DNA of 20,194 bases from Zelonia costaricensis (GCA_030849075.1 JASAOO010003068.1:1-20194), one strand, 5' to 3'. Positions 1 to 10,254 are shown, counted from the first letter of the stretch. A program made the numbers and translations. Notes: generated by a model from the letters alone, not told the origin.

Positions 1-177
1 TGAACGTTTCGGTGTTTTTAAGCTTATCGAGCTCTGTGTTTGCCCTTCTTCTTCCTGCACTGTTTCATGTTTAATTTCTCTTTTACTCTTTTTTCCTCTT
101 TTTCTTTCGCCGTGCTTTCTCGTGAGTCTCATGCGTTCTTCTTCGTGTTCGTCTCTTGAGTGTGCTGTCTGTCTGTA

Positions 178-195
178 TGTGTGTGTGTGTGTGTG
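178..195. repeat. (TG)9 microsatellite
   Basis: Uninterrupted alternating T and G. Confidence 0.9.
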
Positions 196-709
196 CACTG
201 CCGCTCTCTGGCTGTCTCTCTCACTTCCTTCTGCTTCTCCTCCTCCTCCTCCTCCGTGACACAACTCGTCCACCTTCATACCCCGCCCTTCTCTTCTTGT
301 TTTCTTTGCGCTCCCCCCTTTTTCCGTTTCCTTCTACATGGACGGGTGTGGGCTCGCGAGCGGGTGGGGGACTTTGTGTCCCACTTCCCGCTGTGGTGCC
401 CACCTACTACTTCTGCTGCGTGTGCGTGTGTACGTCTTTTGCTCAGCGGTCCGACCATTTGCTTGTATTTCGGTGTGTGTGCGTGTGTGTGGATGTCTGT
501 GCGCTTTGATTAGAGCAGTGGCTGCTCTGCCAACATAATCGACTGTAACACAATACGTAAAGAAAGAAAAAGGTGTGTGAGAGAAGGAGGAAGACGCACC
601 GACTGCGCTACACAGAACAAACAAAACAAAAGGGAACGAAGAAGGGGGACTCGGCAAGATAGAGTTTACAGACGACGGCGTCGCACAGTCTGGCTTACCG
701 CTACCCGCT

Positions 710-714
<5 letters not shown>

Positions 715-751
<37 letters not shown>

Positions 752-763
752 GCACGCACGCAC
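715..763. repeat. (CA)n passing into (CGCA)n microsatellite
   Basis: About 16 CA units up to 747, then CGCA tetranucleotide units up to 763. It is the longest pure dinucleotide run in the window and complementary to the TG run at 913-941. Confidence 0.92.
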
Positions 764-912
764 ATGAGCGCACTTGGACACCTGCACGTACCCCCCATCT
801 TGTTCTGTTCACCCTATCACGTTAGGAGAAAGGGAGTGAGGGACATGGAGAGATGTCAAGCCCGCCCTCTTTTCGCACGGCTGAAAGCGGTGGCCGGTGT
901 ATGTATGTACAT

Positions 913-941
913 ATGTGTGTGTATGTGTGTGTGTGTCTGTG
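913..941. repeat. (TG)n microsatellite, interrupted
   Basis: TG units with single A and C interruptions, lying about 150 nt after the CA repeat at 715-763. Confidence 0.85.
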
Positions 942-1700
942 ACCCATAGATGAGCGAAACATTCCCACAGTACTCGCGCGCTTACTCTTCTTTTTCTCCC
1001 TTGCCGTCCTTCGATGCCGTCTTTCTCCCTCTTCACTTCCACTGCGTCATTCTTCTTCATGCCGCTCTCCTGGATCAGACCGAACGCAATCTTGAACCTT
1101 TGTGCACGTAAAAGTGTCTCCTGTGTGTGTCTCTCTCGGTGTGTGTGTCTCTGTGTGTGTTGGCTTCCTCGGCGGCCCTTTCACGTGCGCGCCATCACGC
1201 CAACTCTCTTGTTCGTCTGTTTCCCCCCTCGGCGTGTGTGTCTTCTTGGTTTTTTTTTTTTTCTGACCCTATTTCCATGTATCGACACGATGCTCCTTCT
1301 TTTCTTTTCTGTTTTTTTTTTTGTGTTCTGTTTTGGCGGTGCTTGCGGCGCTCACGTCGGATATCTCGTGTCAAATCTGCCGATGAGTTCCTCCCTCTCT
1401 CTCTCTCCCACCTTCTTTTGTTTTTGTGTGTTTGCTTCCCCCCCCGCCCCCCGCCTTCCCGCCATGCTTTCCCCGACTGCTGCCAACCCACACGTGTACC
1501 TCCATCCTTTTCGCTTGCTCTTTTACCCCTACCCCCGCCTGTGTGGCGCCCCCCACCACGTGCGTGGAGTCCATACCTCTCGCCACCTCGGCTCTTACTT
1601 TTTCTTTGTTTGGGCGTGTACCTTTTGTGCGCCTTTTTTCTTTTCCCCCTTTCACTTCTTCTGTTTTGCTTCGTCCTTCCGATTTTCGTTTGTGTATTTC

Positions 1701-1724
1701 TGTGTGTGTGTGTGTGTGTGTGTG
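1701..1724. repeat. (TG)12 microsatellite
   Basis: Uninterrupted TG units inside a C/T-rich stretch. Confidence 0.9.
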
Positions 1725-1891
1725 TTCTTCTTCGTTTTTTTTTTCTGTTTCTGTAGTTGTGACTGTGGGTGTGTCGACTAGTTCTTTCTCCGTTCTCCCC
1801 GCCTTAAATTGGTTATACCCCATTCCATCGCGGCGGACCTGCCACAGGGCAACACTTTCGCAAGGTGCTCAGCCGTGCTGACTGTTATTCA

Positions 1892-1954
1892 TCTTCTCCC
1901 GTCTTTGTTTTTTGCTTCCCCCACCCTGTTCCTCTCGTGCTTCTACGTGTGCAG
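1892..1954 (+). promoter_or_regulatory. Candidate trans-splicing acceptor without a clear gene
   Basis: A strong polypyrimidine tract (about 1892-1944) has its first following AG at 1953-1954. About 60 nt of purine-rich leader-like sequence follows, but no plausible CDS. It could mark an unannotated non-coding transcript or be a cryptic site. Confidence 0.25.
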
Positions 1955-2074
1955 ACAGTAAGCAAGAAAGAAAAGAAAAGGGAAGGGGGCGAAGACGAGG
2001 AACACCAGAAACGAGTTTTTTCCCGGTACTTACAGGTACGCGGAGTTTCGTGCGAGTCAGTGTGATGCGTGTGA

Positions 2075-2111
2075 TGTGTGTTCGTGTGTGTGTGTTTGTG
2101 CTTGTGTGTGT
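2075..2111. repeat. TG-rich repeat, 5' arm of a potential hairpin
   Basis: Interrupted TG repeat lying 30 nt before a complementary CA/CG repeat at 2142-2182; the RNA of the two could fold on itself. Confidence 0.8.
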
Positions 2112-2141
2112 ACGCCATGCAGATACAGGGGAGTGAAAGAG

Positions 2142-2182
2142 GCACGCACACGCACACGCACACGCACACGCGCACGCGCACG
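2142..2182. repeat. CACACG hexamer-type repeat
   Basis: Several CACACG-like units passing into CGCG-containing units. It is complementary to the TG-rich block just upstream. Confidence 0.85.
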
Positions 2183-2289
2183 GTCTCTCTGCCTCTCTTC
2201 TCCTCTTGCTTTTTTTCTTTTGTTTCAGTCCCTGCTTCTCTGGTGTCTCGCATGCTGTAACCTGTGGCCCATCGTCTGGAGTTTAGCTT

Positions 2290-2322
2290 CCCCCCTCCCC
2301 CTCCCCCCTCCCCCTCCCCCCT
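2290..2322. repeat. C-run array (minus-strand G-quadruplex / plus-strand i-motif candidate)
   Basis: Five runs of 5-6 C separated by single T. The minus strand therefore has five G-runs with one-base loops, a strong quadruplex pattern. Confidence 0.8.
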
Positions 2323-3366
2323 GACGTCGCCATTCGTTCAGCTGTATGTATATCTCAGTCTGGAATGCGCTCCTCTTGTTTGTCTTTTTTTTTATTCACG
2401 TTTGTGGTGCCCTTTCCCCCGTCTCACCTTCCGTGCGGCCAGTCCCGCACCTCCACAGCGTGCTCTCCTTCCCTCCTTTGTCTCCTTTGCTGGTCCTTAG
2501 TTGCGCGTGAGAAATCAGAGCCGCTATACACGACTCAGCTCTCCTCTTCACTCCCCCCCTTACATACACTTCCCCACCCGCCCACCAGTCGGCACTCCTT
2601 CGCCCCCCCCCCCTCCCCTCTCCGTCCTGCTCTCCATGCTTCCTGCCCTCCATTTTCGTTTTTCTCACCCACACTTGCGTCTCCTTTCCCTTTTTTTGTT
2701 TTCTCTTCACGTGTGAGCGTTTGTTTTTCCCGTCTTGTGTTTTTGACTTCGTTAAAGAACAGCAAAGCTAACGCATCGCTTCACCTTCTCTTGCTCCTCC
2801 TTCTTTTTTTTTTTTCTCTGCTGTTGTGCTTGCTTCCTGGCGTGCGTGTCTCTGTGCGTGTGTGTGCTGATGCGCCCCTGCCACGCTCACTTTTCGCTTC
2901 TCCCTCATTCACCCCCTTCTTTCTCCTTGTCTCTCTCTCTCACCCACCTAGATGCAAGCCTCGCTGACATTGCATCGCCTCACCTTCTCCTCCTCCTCCT
3001 CCTCCCTCTCTACCTCTCGCAATTTTAGAAGTCCAATTGTTGCCGCCCTCACCGCCACAAAAGAAAAAGTGCTGGTGCTCCGCTTCTCCTTTGTTTTTCT
3101 TTTGCCTTTCCCCCTCGAATACATTTCTGTTGAACTCTCTCGTGTTTCCTCCTCGTCGCGTTCTCCTTTTCATTCTTTCGTTGATCTTCGCTTTTACGCG
3201 CTTCTCGTATATCCAGTACACCCTGCCTCCCCCCCTCGCTCTCTCCATGTACCCGTGAGTGCGCGCAGTTTTGGGTTTCTACCTCCGCCTTCGACGCAGC
3301 CTCACGCGTCCGACGCTCTTCTTTCCCCCCCGTTCTCACTCGCTCTTAGCTATGTGCCCCCCCCCC

Positions 3367-3407
3367 TTGCGCGCGCACACACANCCCCTTTTGCGCGCGC
3401 ACACACA
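3367..3407. repeat. Direct 17-nt duplication flanking an N
   Basis: TTGCGCGCGCACACACA occurs at 3367-3383 and again at 3391-3407, each preceded by a C-run, with an undetermined base at 3384 right after the first copy. It is probably an assembly junction. Confidence 0.85.
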
Positions 3408-3584
3408 TACACGCTTTATGGACGCACCTCTTTTCCTTTTGCTTTCCGGTGCCAACCTGAATGAGTTGTTTCTCAGCACTTCTATATTAATATGGGCTCC
3501 GCGGTGTGGAGCTGACCACACCCCCTTTTTCCTTTGCGGGTCCTCAGTCCTCATCTTTTTTCTATTCGCTGCTTCCTTGTCCTG

Positions 3585-3619
3585 CGTGTGTGTGTGTGTG
3601 TGTGTGTGTGTTTGTGTGT
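3585..3619. repeat. (GT)n microsatellite
   Basis: About 13 GT units followed by an interrupted extension. Confidence 0.9.
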
Positions 3620-4027
3620 TTGCGTGTGAACGTGTTGCGTGACGCGGATACCAGAGCTACGAAAGGAAAAGAAAGCGGAGAAAAAGAGGAGACATCGCGG
3701 TTCTACGTTTTTATTACTTCCAGGCACCGCTCGTGGGGCTTTAGACTCTGTCCTCAACCATCTGTTCCCCTTTACGACGTTGTCACAGCGCAGATGCAGT
3801 GTATACGCGTGTGTGTGTGTATCATGGAGGGGTGAGCGCTCCTATGCTTCCCCCTCCCTGAGCAACAGCAACGCGGGCAGCTGAGCTGCACTGTTTCTCC
3901 ACTTTCCCCCCGTGGCATCCCATCAGTAGCACAGATAGAAAAAAAAACGAAAGCAGAAAAAGCACCCCCCAAAAGGTAAACAGAGCAGCGGCGCACTTCG
4001 TCCTCGGCGCGCTTTTCGTGTGACTCC

Positions 4028-4055
4028 CTTTTTTTCCCTCTCGGTTCTGTGATAG
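4028..4055 (+). promoter_or_regulatory. Candidate trans-splicing acceptor before an AC-rich leader
   Basis: A C/T tract is followed by the AG at 4054-4055. The next 51 nt are A/AC-rich, closely like the 432-aa gene's leader, and end at an ATG (4107) opening a 98-codon frame. That frame soon becomes pyrimidine-derived low complexity. Confidence 0.3.
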
Positions 4056-4106
4056 AAAACTAGAGAAAGAGAAAAACAACGAAAACCACAAGCAAACCAC
4101 CACTGG

Positions 4107-4403
4107 ATGGCGTCGTCCTCGTCTGCCTCGGAATACTCTCCCCTCCCCCCTTTTCTTTGTCTCCCGCTCGTCTCGGTTCCGCCGCCTCTCACCTGCGTTT
4201 TTTTTTTTTTTTGTGTCGCTTCTCTTTGTTTTTCTTTTACTTCTCCGTTTTTCGCCCTACTTCAGCGGTGCGGATGGGTACACACGGCGCTTCCCGTCTC
4301 TCACATCCCCCCCCTTCTTTCTCTCTCCCGCTCTTCCCCACGCCCATCACCCCCTCCTCTTCGTGTGACGGCTGCCCGTCTGAAGCGGCGAGGCGTGCCC
4401 TGA
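4107..4403 (+). other. Weak candidate small ORF (98 aa)
   Basis: ATG start directly after a leader-like block. The first ten residues (MASSSSASEY) use Leishmania-like GC-ending codons, then the frame enters C/T tracts and reads as Phe/Leu/Pro/Ser, with a hydrophobic stretch at about residues 17-50. Because C/T-rich DNA contains almost no stop codons, openness is weak evidence. I lean towards non-coding. Confidence 0.13.
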
Positions 4404-4542
4404 AGACCACTGGGGAGGGGGGAGGGGGGGAAGGAAGAAAGCACACTTGCGAAAGTGAAACCCAGCTGCCCTTACTCCACATTTCCTTTTTTCTGTTTTG
4501 TTTGTGTTCCGCTATCGCGAAACGAGCCAGCTTGGACCAAAA

Positions 4543-4556
4543 CCCCCCCCCCCCCC
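4543..4556. repeat. Poly-C run (14)
   Basis: Homopolymer of 14 C; length may be unreliable in the assembly. Confidence 0.9.
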
Positions 4557-4642
4557 AGATTCGGCCCACCCCACGTCTTCTTCTCCGTGCTTTCATGCGC
4601 CCCCCTTTTCTCTGTTTTTCACCACGAAGCTGCTGCACTGTG

Positions 4643-4669
4643 CACGGATGGTGCTGAGGGCCATCCGTG
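4643..4669 (+). other. Perfect 9-bp stem, 9-nt loop hairpin
   Basis: CACGGATGG (4643-4651) and CCATCCGTG (4661-4669) are exact reverse complements around the loop TGCTGAGGG. It sits in a short stretch of balanced composition within C/T-rich DNA. No function is known to me. Confidence 0.55.
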
Positions 4670-5540
4670 GGCCTTCCCCTCGCTCCCTCTCTACCCCCCT
4701 TCCGGTTCACCGCAGACCCGCCCTCGCCCCACCAGCCTCCCTTTCCCTCTCAGTGCACTTGGCACCTCGTGTGTCTCATCCCCAGTTCCCGTCGCTGATC
4801 TCGTCACGGCATCCCTTGTTTTTCGTTTCTCTTTTTTGTTGCTTTCGCGCTACTATGGTTGCCTTTTGTTGTGCGGTCTCTTCTGCATCTTCTTTTGTGT
4901 GTGTCTGGTCTTGTGGTTTTCGCGTGTGCGATTGGCGTTGTTACATGTGACGGCCACTTAGGAAGTGCCTTTAGACGATACCTGTCTCCCTCCCTTTTTT
5001 GTTTCATCTGTTCTTCTCTGCAAGCGTCCGGGCTCGTGTGTGATGAGAATACGCGGTGTGCGCGCGACGCGTAGACCAGCACCGACGTGTCACAGCGCTC
5101 CCTCGTCCCCCGCCTTCGCCCCCGTCCTTTCGCGCGCGTCTCTAACGGAGAACCCTCCCCCTTCCCCTCCCCCTCCTCACCGCATCGCTGCTCGTCCTCT
5201 CAGCATTGCCCCCGCTCTCGTGTGGTGGACCGCGCACTCCATCAAGCCCTCTGCCTGCACGCAAGCCTGCATTGAAGGTACACGTGCCACCGACTCTAGC
5301 ACAGCAGGGCAAGTCGGAAACAAAAGAAAGAAGAGAAGAGACTGTGGGCAGCTGCATCAACACGATTCAGAGGACGTTGCACCAACAGAGTGCCGTAGGA
5401 GGAGGAGAGGGGAGGAACGGTAGAGTGAAGGGGATAAGAAGAAGCGACGAAACGGCGGTACGAAGTCTACTCGCCAAGCGCAGCGTCAAGTGCTGAGGCA
5501 GCGCCTTTCGCAACCCACACTGGGGCGCTGCGAGCTCACA

Positions 5541-5560
5541 GACACACACACACACACACA
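5541..5560. repeat. (CA)n microsatellite
   Basis: About 10 CA units, 80 nt before a complementary TG repeat at 5640-5668. Confidence 0.88.
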
Positions 5561-5639
5561 TACCCTCATACCCCCTTCTCAGCAAATGCACGCACACGTG
5601 CATGCATTGCCTTGCTTGCTTTTCCGTCAGTTCTGGTCT

Positions 5640-5668
5640 TGTGTGTGTGTGTTTGTGTGTGTGTGTGT
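5640..5668. repeat. (TG)n microsatellite
   Basis: TG units with one TT interruption, complementary to the CA repeat at 5541-5560. Confidence 0.88.
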
Positions 5669-6285
5669 TTGCTTTCCAGAATTCTCGTTTTCCTTCCTTC
5701 CTTTCTCAGTTCTCTCGTTTTCCTTTCGCTTTCGCTCACCTCCGGCTCTGCAGCCGCCCCCCCCCCCCTTCCCACACACCCCCACCTCTATACCCACCCC
5801 CCTCCGCTCCCCCCCGTGCTCGTGTCTGCGCGCAGTCACAGGCTCGCGGTTGTCCTCTCGACTGCCTGCCTCCTCATTCCTCCCCTTTTCCACACCCTTC
5901 CGAGGGTGCATCGCACCGTACACCCCCGTGCACGCAACTTTCCCCTCGTGGGCTTCGCTTCTTCCTGCTTCGCTTTTCTTCTTTTTGCTTTTTTTTTTTG
6001 CGCTTCCGCCATGCTTACCTGCCTGTTGTGTGCCCCACCCCGTCCTGCATTCTCCCGCTTCATCCGCGTGGCACCCCGTTTGACGGCGATGGGCAAGCTG
6101 TCTGCTGTACCTTTCCACGTCCAGCCTCGTCGAGTTTCGCGTCACACCATTCTTCTTCTCCCCTTTGCTTCTTCACATCTCGGACAGCAGCCACGGCTCT
6201 TCTTCGCCCTCACGCCCCGCCCCCATCGCTCCCACCCCTCCGTCTCCCGTCCCCTCCCCTCGCGATCTTGAAGTGCCGAATAGGC

Positions 6286-6306
6286 GGGGCGGGGGCGGGG
6301 GAGGGG
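6286..6306 (+). other. Plus-strand G-quadruplex motif
   Basis: Four G-runs of 4, 5, 5 and 4 separated by single bases (C, C, A). This is a near-ideal intramolecular quadruplex sequence and stands out because the + strand is otherwise C/T-rich, so a transcript would carry it as RNA. Confidence 0.75.
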
Positions 6307-6967
6307 ACTGGTGCTGACAGCGCGCGGGATCATGACGCCAGCCCTCTCCTTCTTGTCCTCCACCCCGCTTCCCGTCGTAGCCTTTCGCAGTCTCCCGCCA
6401 CCCTCCCCCCCCGGTCCCCCCTCTTCTCATGCGGGGTGCGTGCAAGATAGAGTGTTGAGGAACAGCCGCTGTGCACACGGACATCGGCGCGGAGAAGCGG
6501 CAGCGGCGCAGTCGACACAAGAAACGAAGCGGGAGGAGAAGAAGGAACACACGCACACGCACACACAGGTGTTGCCACACCTTGTGCCCTCCTTTCTTCT
6601 CTTCGTTCTACGTATATGTTGTTTTCCCTTCTCTATTTTGCCTTGCTTGCTCGATGCGCGCGTGCTTCTTCTTCTTCCCTGCTCCGCCCCTCCCCTCCCC
6701 CCTTCTCGCACCTCTACCCGTACTCTCTCGAGGGCCGCCCTCGCAGCCGGTCGCGGCGGTGGTGGCTGCCGCTCTCGCGCGTCTTCTGCGCCTTGTGTAG
6801 GTTGGCTTGTTTGCCAGTTTTCTTTTTTCGTACGTTGACACCGGAAGCGGTGGAGGGATACCGAAGCGACAACAAGGCAGGCGCAAGAACGTTCAGAAGA
6901 AAAGATAAGAAAGAGAAGGGAAGTCAGAAGGTGCGCTGGTGGGAACGAAAGTTGTCGGGAAGGGGAC

Positions 6968-7396
6968 ATGCTGCCCCAGGCAAGGGTGGGTGTTGGCGCG
7001 CTTGTGCGTGTCGGCGGAGCGCGACGCCACACCTGCACCAGTGCTGTCTCTCCTTTCATGATGGCGAACATGCGCCAAGGCTCTCGTGCCTGCGCCAGGA
7101 GCGCGCCGTCCTGCTCGCTCGCTCGCTCTCTCTCGTCGACAGTCCCCCCCCGCCCCTTCCCCCCACCACCCCTTCATCAGCGCCGCGCAACAAGTCTATT
7201 TTATCACGCGAAACGGAACAATCAATCCAACAGGAATTACCTGCCGCCTGTTCCTCCCTGTCCTCCCCGTCTTACCCCCTTCGCTACCTACGCGTCCATC
7301 TTGCCGGCAGTACTTTACACAAACAGCGAAAAAACTAAAAAAAAACAAGGCAAAATAGAGGCAAGAGAAAAAAAAAATGGAGCTCTGCGTCTGTGA
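6968..7396 (+). other. Weak candidate ORF (142 aa)
   Basis: ATG is the first after a purine-rich leader-like block. Roughly 70% of the first 60 codons end in G or C, similar to genuine Leishmania genes. The N-terminus (MLPQARVGVGALVRVGGARR) is basic and free of acidic residues, reminiscent of a mitochondrial presequence (inference). The later part is Pro-rich, then Lys-rich from A tracts. Overlapping frames are also open, so chance cannot be excluded. Confidence 0.2.
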
Positions 7397-7610
7397 GACG
7401 GGAAAGAGGGCACGACAACGAAGACGCCGACAAGGTGTCTGTCACGCATGCCGGTGCGGATGCTGCTGGCACGGTCTCAGTACCACACGTCATGCCTGCA
7501 GCACTCGGTTTTATGCCAACTTCCATGGATCCGTGGCGGGTGCAATGTCGTGCAGCCAAGACGAAGGAACGAAAAAGAAAAAAAAAGAGAAGCTGCTGAG
7601 CCAAAGCTGA
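7377..7610 (+). other. Weak candidate small ORF, Cys-rich (77 aa)
   Basis: ATG directly follows an A-rich block. The product would be basic with several Cys within residues 4-41 and a Lys-rich end. An overlapping second frame (7393-7599) is also open but lacks an ATG start. No domain is recognised and chance is likely. Confidence 0.1.
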
Positions 7611-7640
7611 CAGCCGCGAGATGAAAAAAGGGCACCAGGT

Positions 7641-10190
7641 TTGCGTGTCTTGACACCCCCTCCACCTTCTCTCCTCCGCGTCATCCTCTTCCCTGCCTCC
7701 CTCCCCTTCTCTCTCTCTTACGTGGATGCGGTGCTGTGCGACCCCCCCTCCCGCCCTCCCTCGGTGCGCCACTTGCATCCCTGACATCTCGCTACTCACT
7801 GACGTCACAAAACCCCCCAAAACGAAAAACACGTGCGCACATCCACAACCCCGACCCCCTAAAAAAAAACACACACACACACACACTCGAATCTTCCGTT
7901 CAGTCTCCCTCTGTATGACTAATGTCGAACACGGCACATAACACAGCAACTCCTCCGTATTTCCCCACTCTTCTTTGTCACCGCACTGCGCTCCCTCCCC
8001 CTCTCCGCCACCCCACCCACCCCCCTTTCGATCTCTCTCGCTCTCTGCAACGTTGAGCCGCTGCTCCTTGCTCGTATCCCCGACTGAACCCACTTCGCCC
8101 CCTCCACGCCGACCTCTCTGACACACAAACAAGCACCCAAACACACACACTGACGCACCCCGACTTTCATACACACACACAGATACACAAGACGAGTGCG
8201 TGTTAGTGCGTGCTGGTGCGTTCACGCGGTTTTTTCCCCAAAAGATCTCGGCGCCGTTTGTTTTTCTTTTTTTGTTATCTGCTTCATCGTCTCCCCCTTT
8301 TTTTTCTCTTTCTCCGCTTTTCTCGCTTTGTTTCCACTGGTGTTGCGGGTCTGGTGCAGCGCATCCTTCTACTTCCGCGGTTAAGCCTCCCCTCCGTTCC
8401 GTCCACATACACACACACATACACACACAAAGAAAAAAAGGCGAAACGGGTTCCGGCAGTGTGGCAAGGCGACGAAGAAAAAAAAAACAGTGTGCTCAAC
8501 TCCTTTCCGCACCTGCTCTTCTAAAGAGCTCGTTTTTCATTTCTTTATTTTTCTTGTCCGGTTTCGCTCGTCAGCTTTATTGCCACATCCCACTCCCGCT
8601 CTCTGCTCCCTTCGTACGGCCCCGCCTCCCGTGCGCTCACCGCCGCAGCGTCTTCTCCCTTCTTTCTCTTTTTTTTTTTAAGTTTGTGCTTTTCTGATCT
8701 TCTCACTCTTTTTCACCTCATTGTGCCGCTCTCGCCCCGTCACGATCTTGCCTTCCCGGCTCCACCTCCTCATCCACTCCAGTCCACACCACGTTCCCCC
8801 CCCCCCCCGCCGCCCCCCGCCCCTGCCTTGTTCTGCTCCCCCCCCCCCCCGCTGCCCCGCGCAGCCTCTGCAGTTTCTTTTCTTTCCCCTTTGTGCTGCC
8901 TTCCTTGTGCTTCTCTCCTATCCAGCTGTGTCAGTAGAAACTCATACACGCGGACACAGTGAACGGCGACTTATATCCACCTCGTTTACCACTCGCACAC
9001 AGCCCCTTGTTTTTCTTCTCCTTCTTCTCGGTTTTCCTGCGCGTGCCCCCTTCTCCCCCCTCCCTCCCCTCTACACGCTACGACACGCCCCTACTTCTCC
9101 TTGCAACCTTGACTGCAAACCACCGCATCTCGGGCCGCCTTCTCCGCTCCATCCCTCTACACGCGCCCTCGCTCCTCTTGCTGCGTTCTTGCGCATCTTT
9201 TTTTTTTTTTTTTTTTGCTCCTTGCTCACTCTCGCACACGTCGGCACACATCCGCACCTCCCTGAACACACACACACACACAGATAAGAGTATCGTATCC
9301 ACAGACGCATTTGCCTTTCTCCCAACCCATACCTCCTCTCCCATACCTCCACGCCCTCCCGCGCCTGCGGTGCCTGTGTGTGTGTGTCGCACCTCGTCAC
9401 GTGCACGTCGTTTTCTTAAGTGCCTTTTCCTCTTGTTAAGCGCTCCACTCGTTGCCCCTCCCCCCTTCCCCCCTCCCTCTCCTTCTTGCCCCCTTCTTTG
9501 TTTTCATTTTTCGTTGTTCGCGGTTGTGTCACCGCGGTGCCTTCGATTGCGTCTTTCTGAGTTTTCTTTGTGTTGCTCTCCCCCCCCTCCCCCTCCCTAC
9601 CGCACCCCTCCCTCTGTCGTGGTGGGTTCGCTGCTCCTGCCTTTGCGAATCTGGCGGTTTGCGTCTGTTCTCTTCTGTTCTCTTGTGTTGTTGAGAATTC
9701 TCGTTCATCCTGCATCCGCTTCTGCCTCCCTCTCTCCCCCGTCGTTTTTTTTTTTTTGCCTTTTTCCCCCTTTTCTTCGGCTCGAACCGAACCCTTCACG
9801 TCACGACTGTGTTCGTACTTGGCCGCTGTGTTTTCTGCCTTGTTGTGGTGGATTGTTTCGACTAGAGATCTTGCTTGCCGTGTGCCTCGTTCCTCCTGAC
9901 GTGTTTTTGTGTGCCTGCCGACGCACGTGCACGTGCTGCAAACTCGACTAGACCTGCTCGAGCACACAAGGTTTGTCTTCCCCCGCTCCTCTATACCTCA
10001 TCACCCATCGCCGGTGGAGCACTCTCGATTTTTCGTTTACACGTGTCTCGACACCCTCTCCGTGCTTGACGGCGAGGTTTCCCCCCCTGGTGCCTTGCTT
10101 CTGCGCGCTGGGGCGCCACCTCACACGACGCGGTGCACTACGCCTGTGCTCTATTTGTCCAGCGCACAGGAGGCACACATATAGCTTCAC
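7641..10190. other. Gene-free pyrimidine-rich intergenic DNA
   Basis: Mostly C/T tract, with CA repeats near 7870-7887 and 8160-8190, poly-C runs near 8797-8850, and a T19 run. A 14-nt perfect palindrome of GCACGT units lies at 9923-9936. Long frames on either strand are translations of low-complexity DNA. I see no further feature. Confidence 0.7.
9198..9216. repeat. Poly-T run (19)
   Basis: Homopolymer of 19 T on the + strand, the longest T run in the window. Confidence 0.9.
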
Positions 10191-10254
10191 TCGCACGCAC
10201 CATCGCTTGAGAAAAGAAGAAAAGAAAAGCACAGCCGAGGCAACAGTCGCGAGG

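Larger units (their letters stand above)
1..1891. other. Gene-free pyrimidine-rich intergenic DNA with TG/CA repeats
   Basis: The + strand is almost continuous C/T tract broken by TG repeats and by one purine/CA-rich block at about 535-765. Open frames here are translations of low-complexity tracts (Leu/Ser/Phe/Pro/Cys/Val) and are not convincing genes. The left part may be the 3' UTR of a gene outside the window, but no coding end is visible. Confidence 0.7.
1955..4027. other. Gene-free intergenic DNA, C/T-rich, with purine block and simple repeats
   Basis: A purine-rich block at 1955-2020 is followed by complementary TG and CA/CG repeats, C-runs, and long C/T tracts. A second purine block lies at about 3655-3695. 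Frames read as Phe/Leu/Ser/Pro low complexity. I see no RNA gene with recognisable boxes. Confidence 0.65.
4404..6839. other. Gene-free intergenic DNA with purine-rich blocks
   Basis: C/T-rich tracts alternate with purine blocks at about 4404-4450, 5310-5480 and 6430-6560. A small perfect hairpin lies at 4643-4669 and a G-quadruplex motif at 6286-6306. A frame across 5206-5496 has a fairly protein-like composition but begins at TTG and contains no ATG, so I do not call it. Confidence 0.65.
6840..7640. other. Composition island with weak open frames
   Basis: The stretch departs from the C/T background: a purine-rich leader-like block (6840-6965), a balanced block (6966-7140), a C-rich gap, an A-rich block (7320-7376) and another balanced block (7377-7640). 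Two ATG-started frames lie here, 6968-7396 and 7377-7610. It could hold a small gene, a decayed gene or a non-coding RNA; none can be confirmed. Confidence 0.35.

Noticed and set aside
2773..2989. Near-identical 18-mer at 2773-2790 and 2972-2989
   Set aside because: One mismatch over 18 nt, but it does not extend into the flanks and is C/T-biased, so chance is likely.
5206..5496. 96-codon frame with fairly protein-like composition
   Set aside because: Begins at TTG and contains no ATG; explained by the purine-rich block.
5602..6450. 282-codon + strand open frame
   Set aside because: C/T-rich DNA rarely contains stop codons; the product is Pro/Ser/Phe/Leu/Cys low complexity with overlapping open frames of similar length.
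7335..8426. 363-codon minus-strand open frame
   Set aside because: It starts at a non-ATG codon in a CA repeat and reads through the complement of C/T tracts, giving Arg/Glu/Gly low complexity and Cys-Val repeats. It opposes the strand bias.
9770..9800. Minus-strand match to a tRNA B-box (GGTTCGAGCC)
   Set aside because: The T-loop would be one base short with its stem, and no A-box, anticodon arm or acceptor stem could be found at the right distance.
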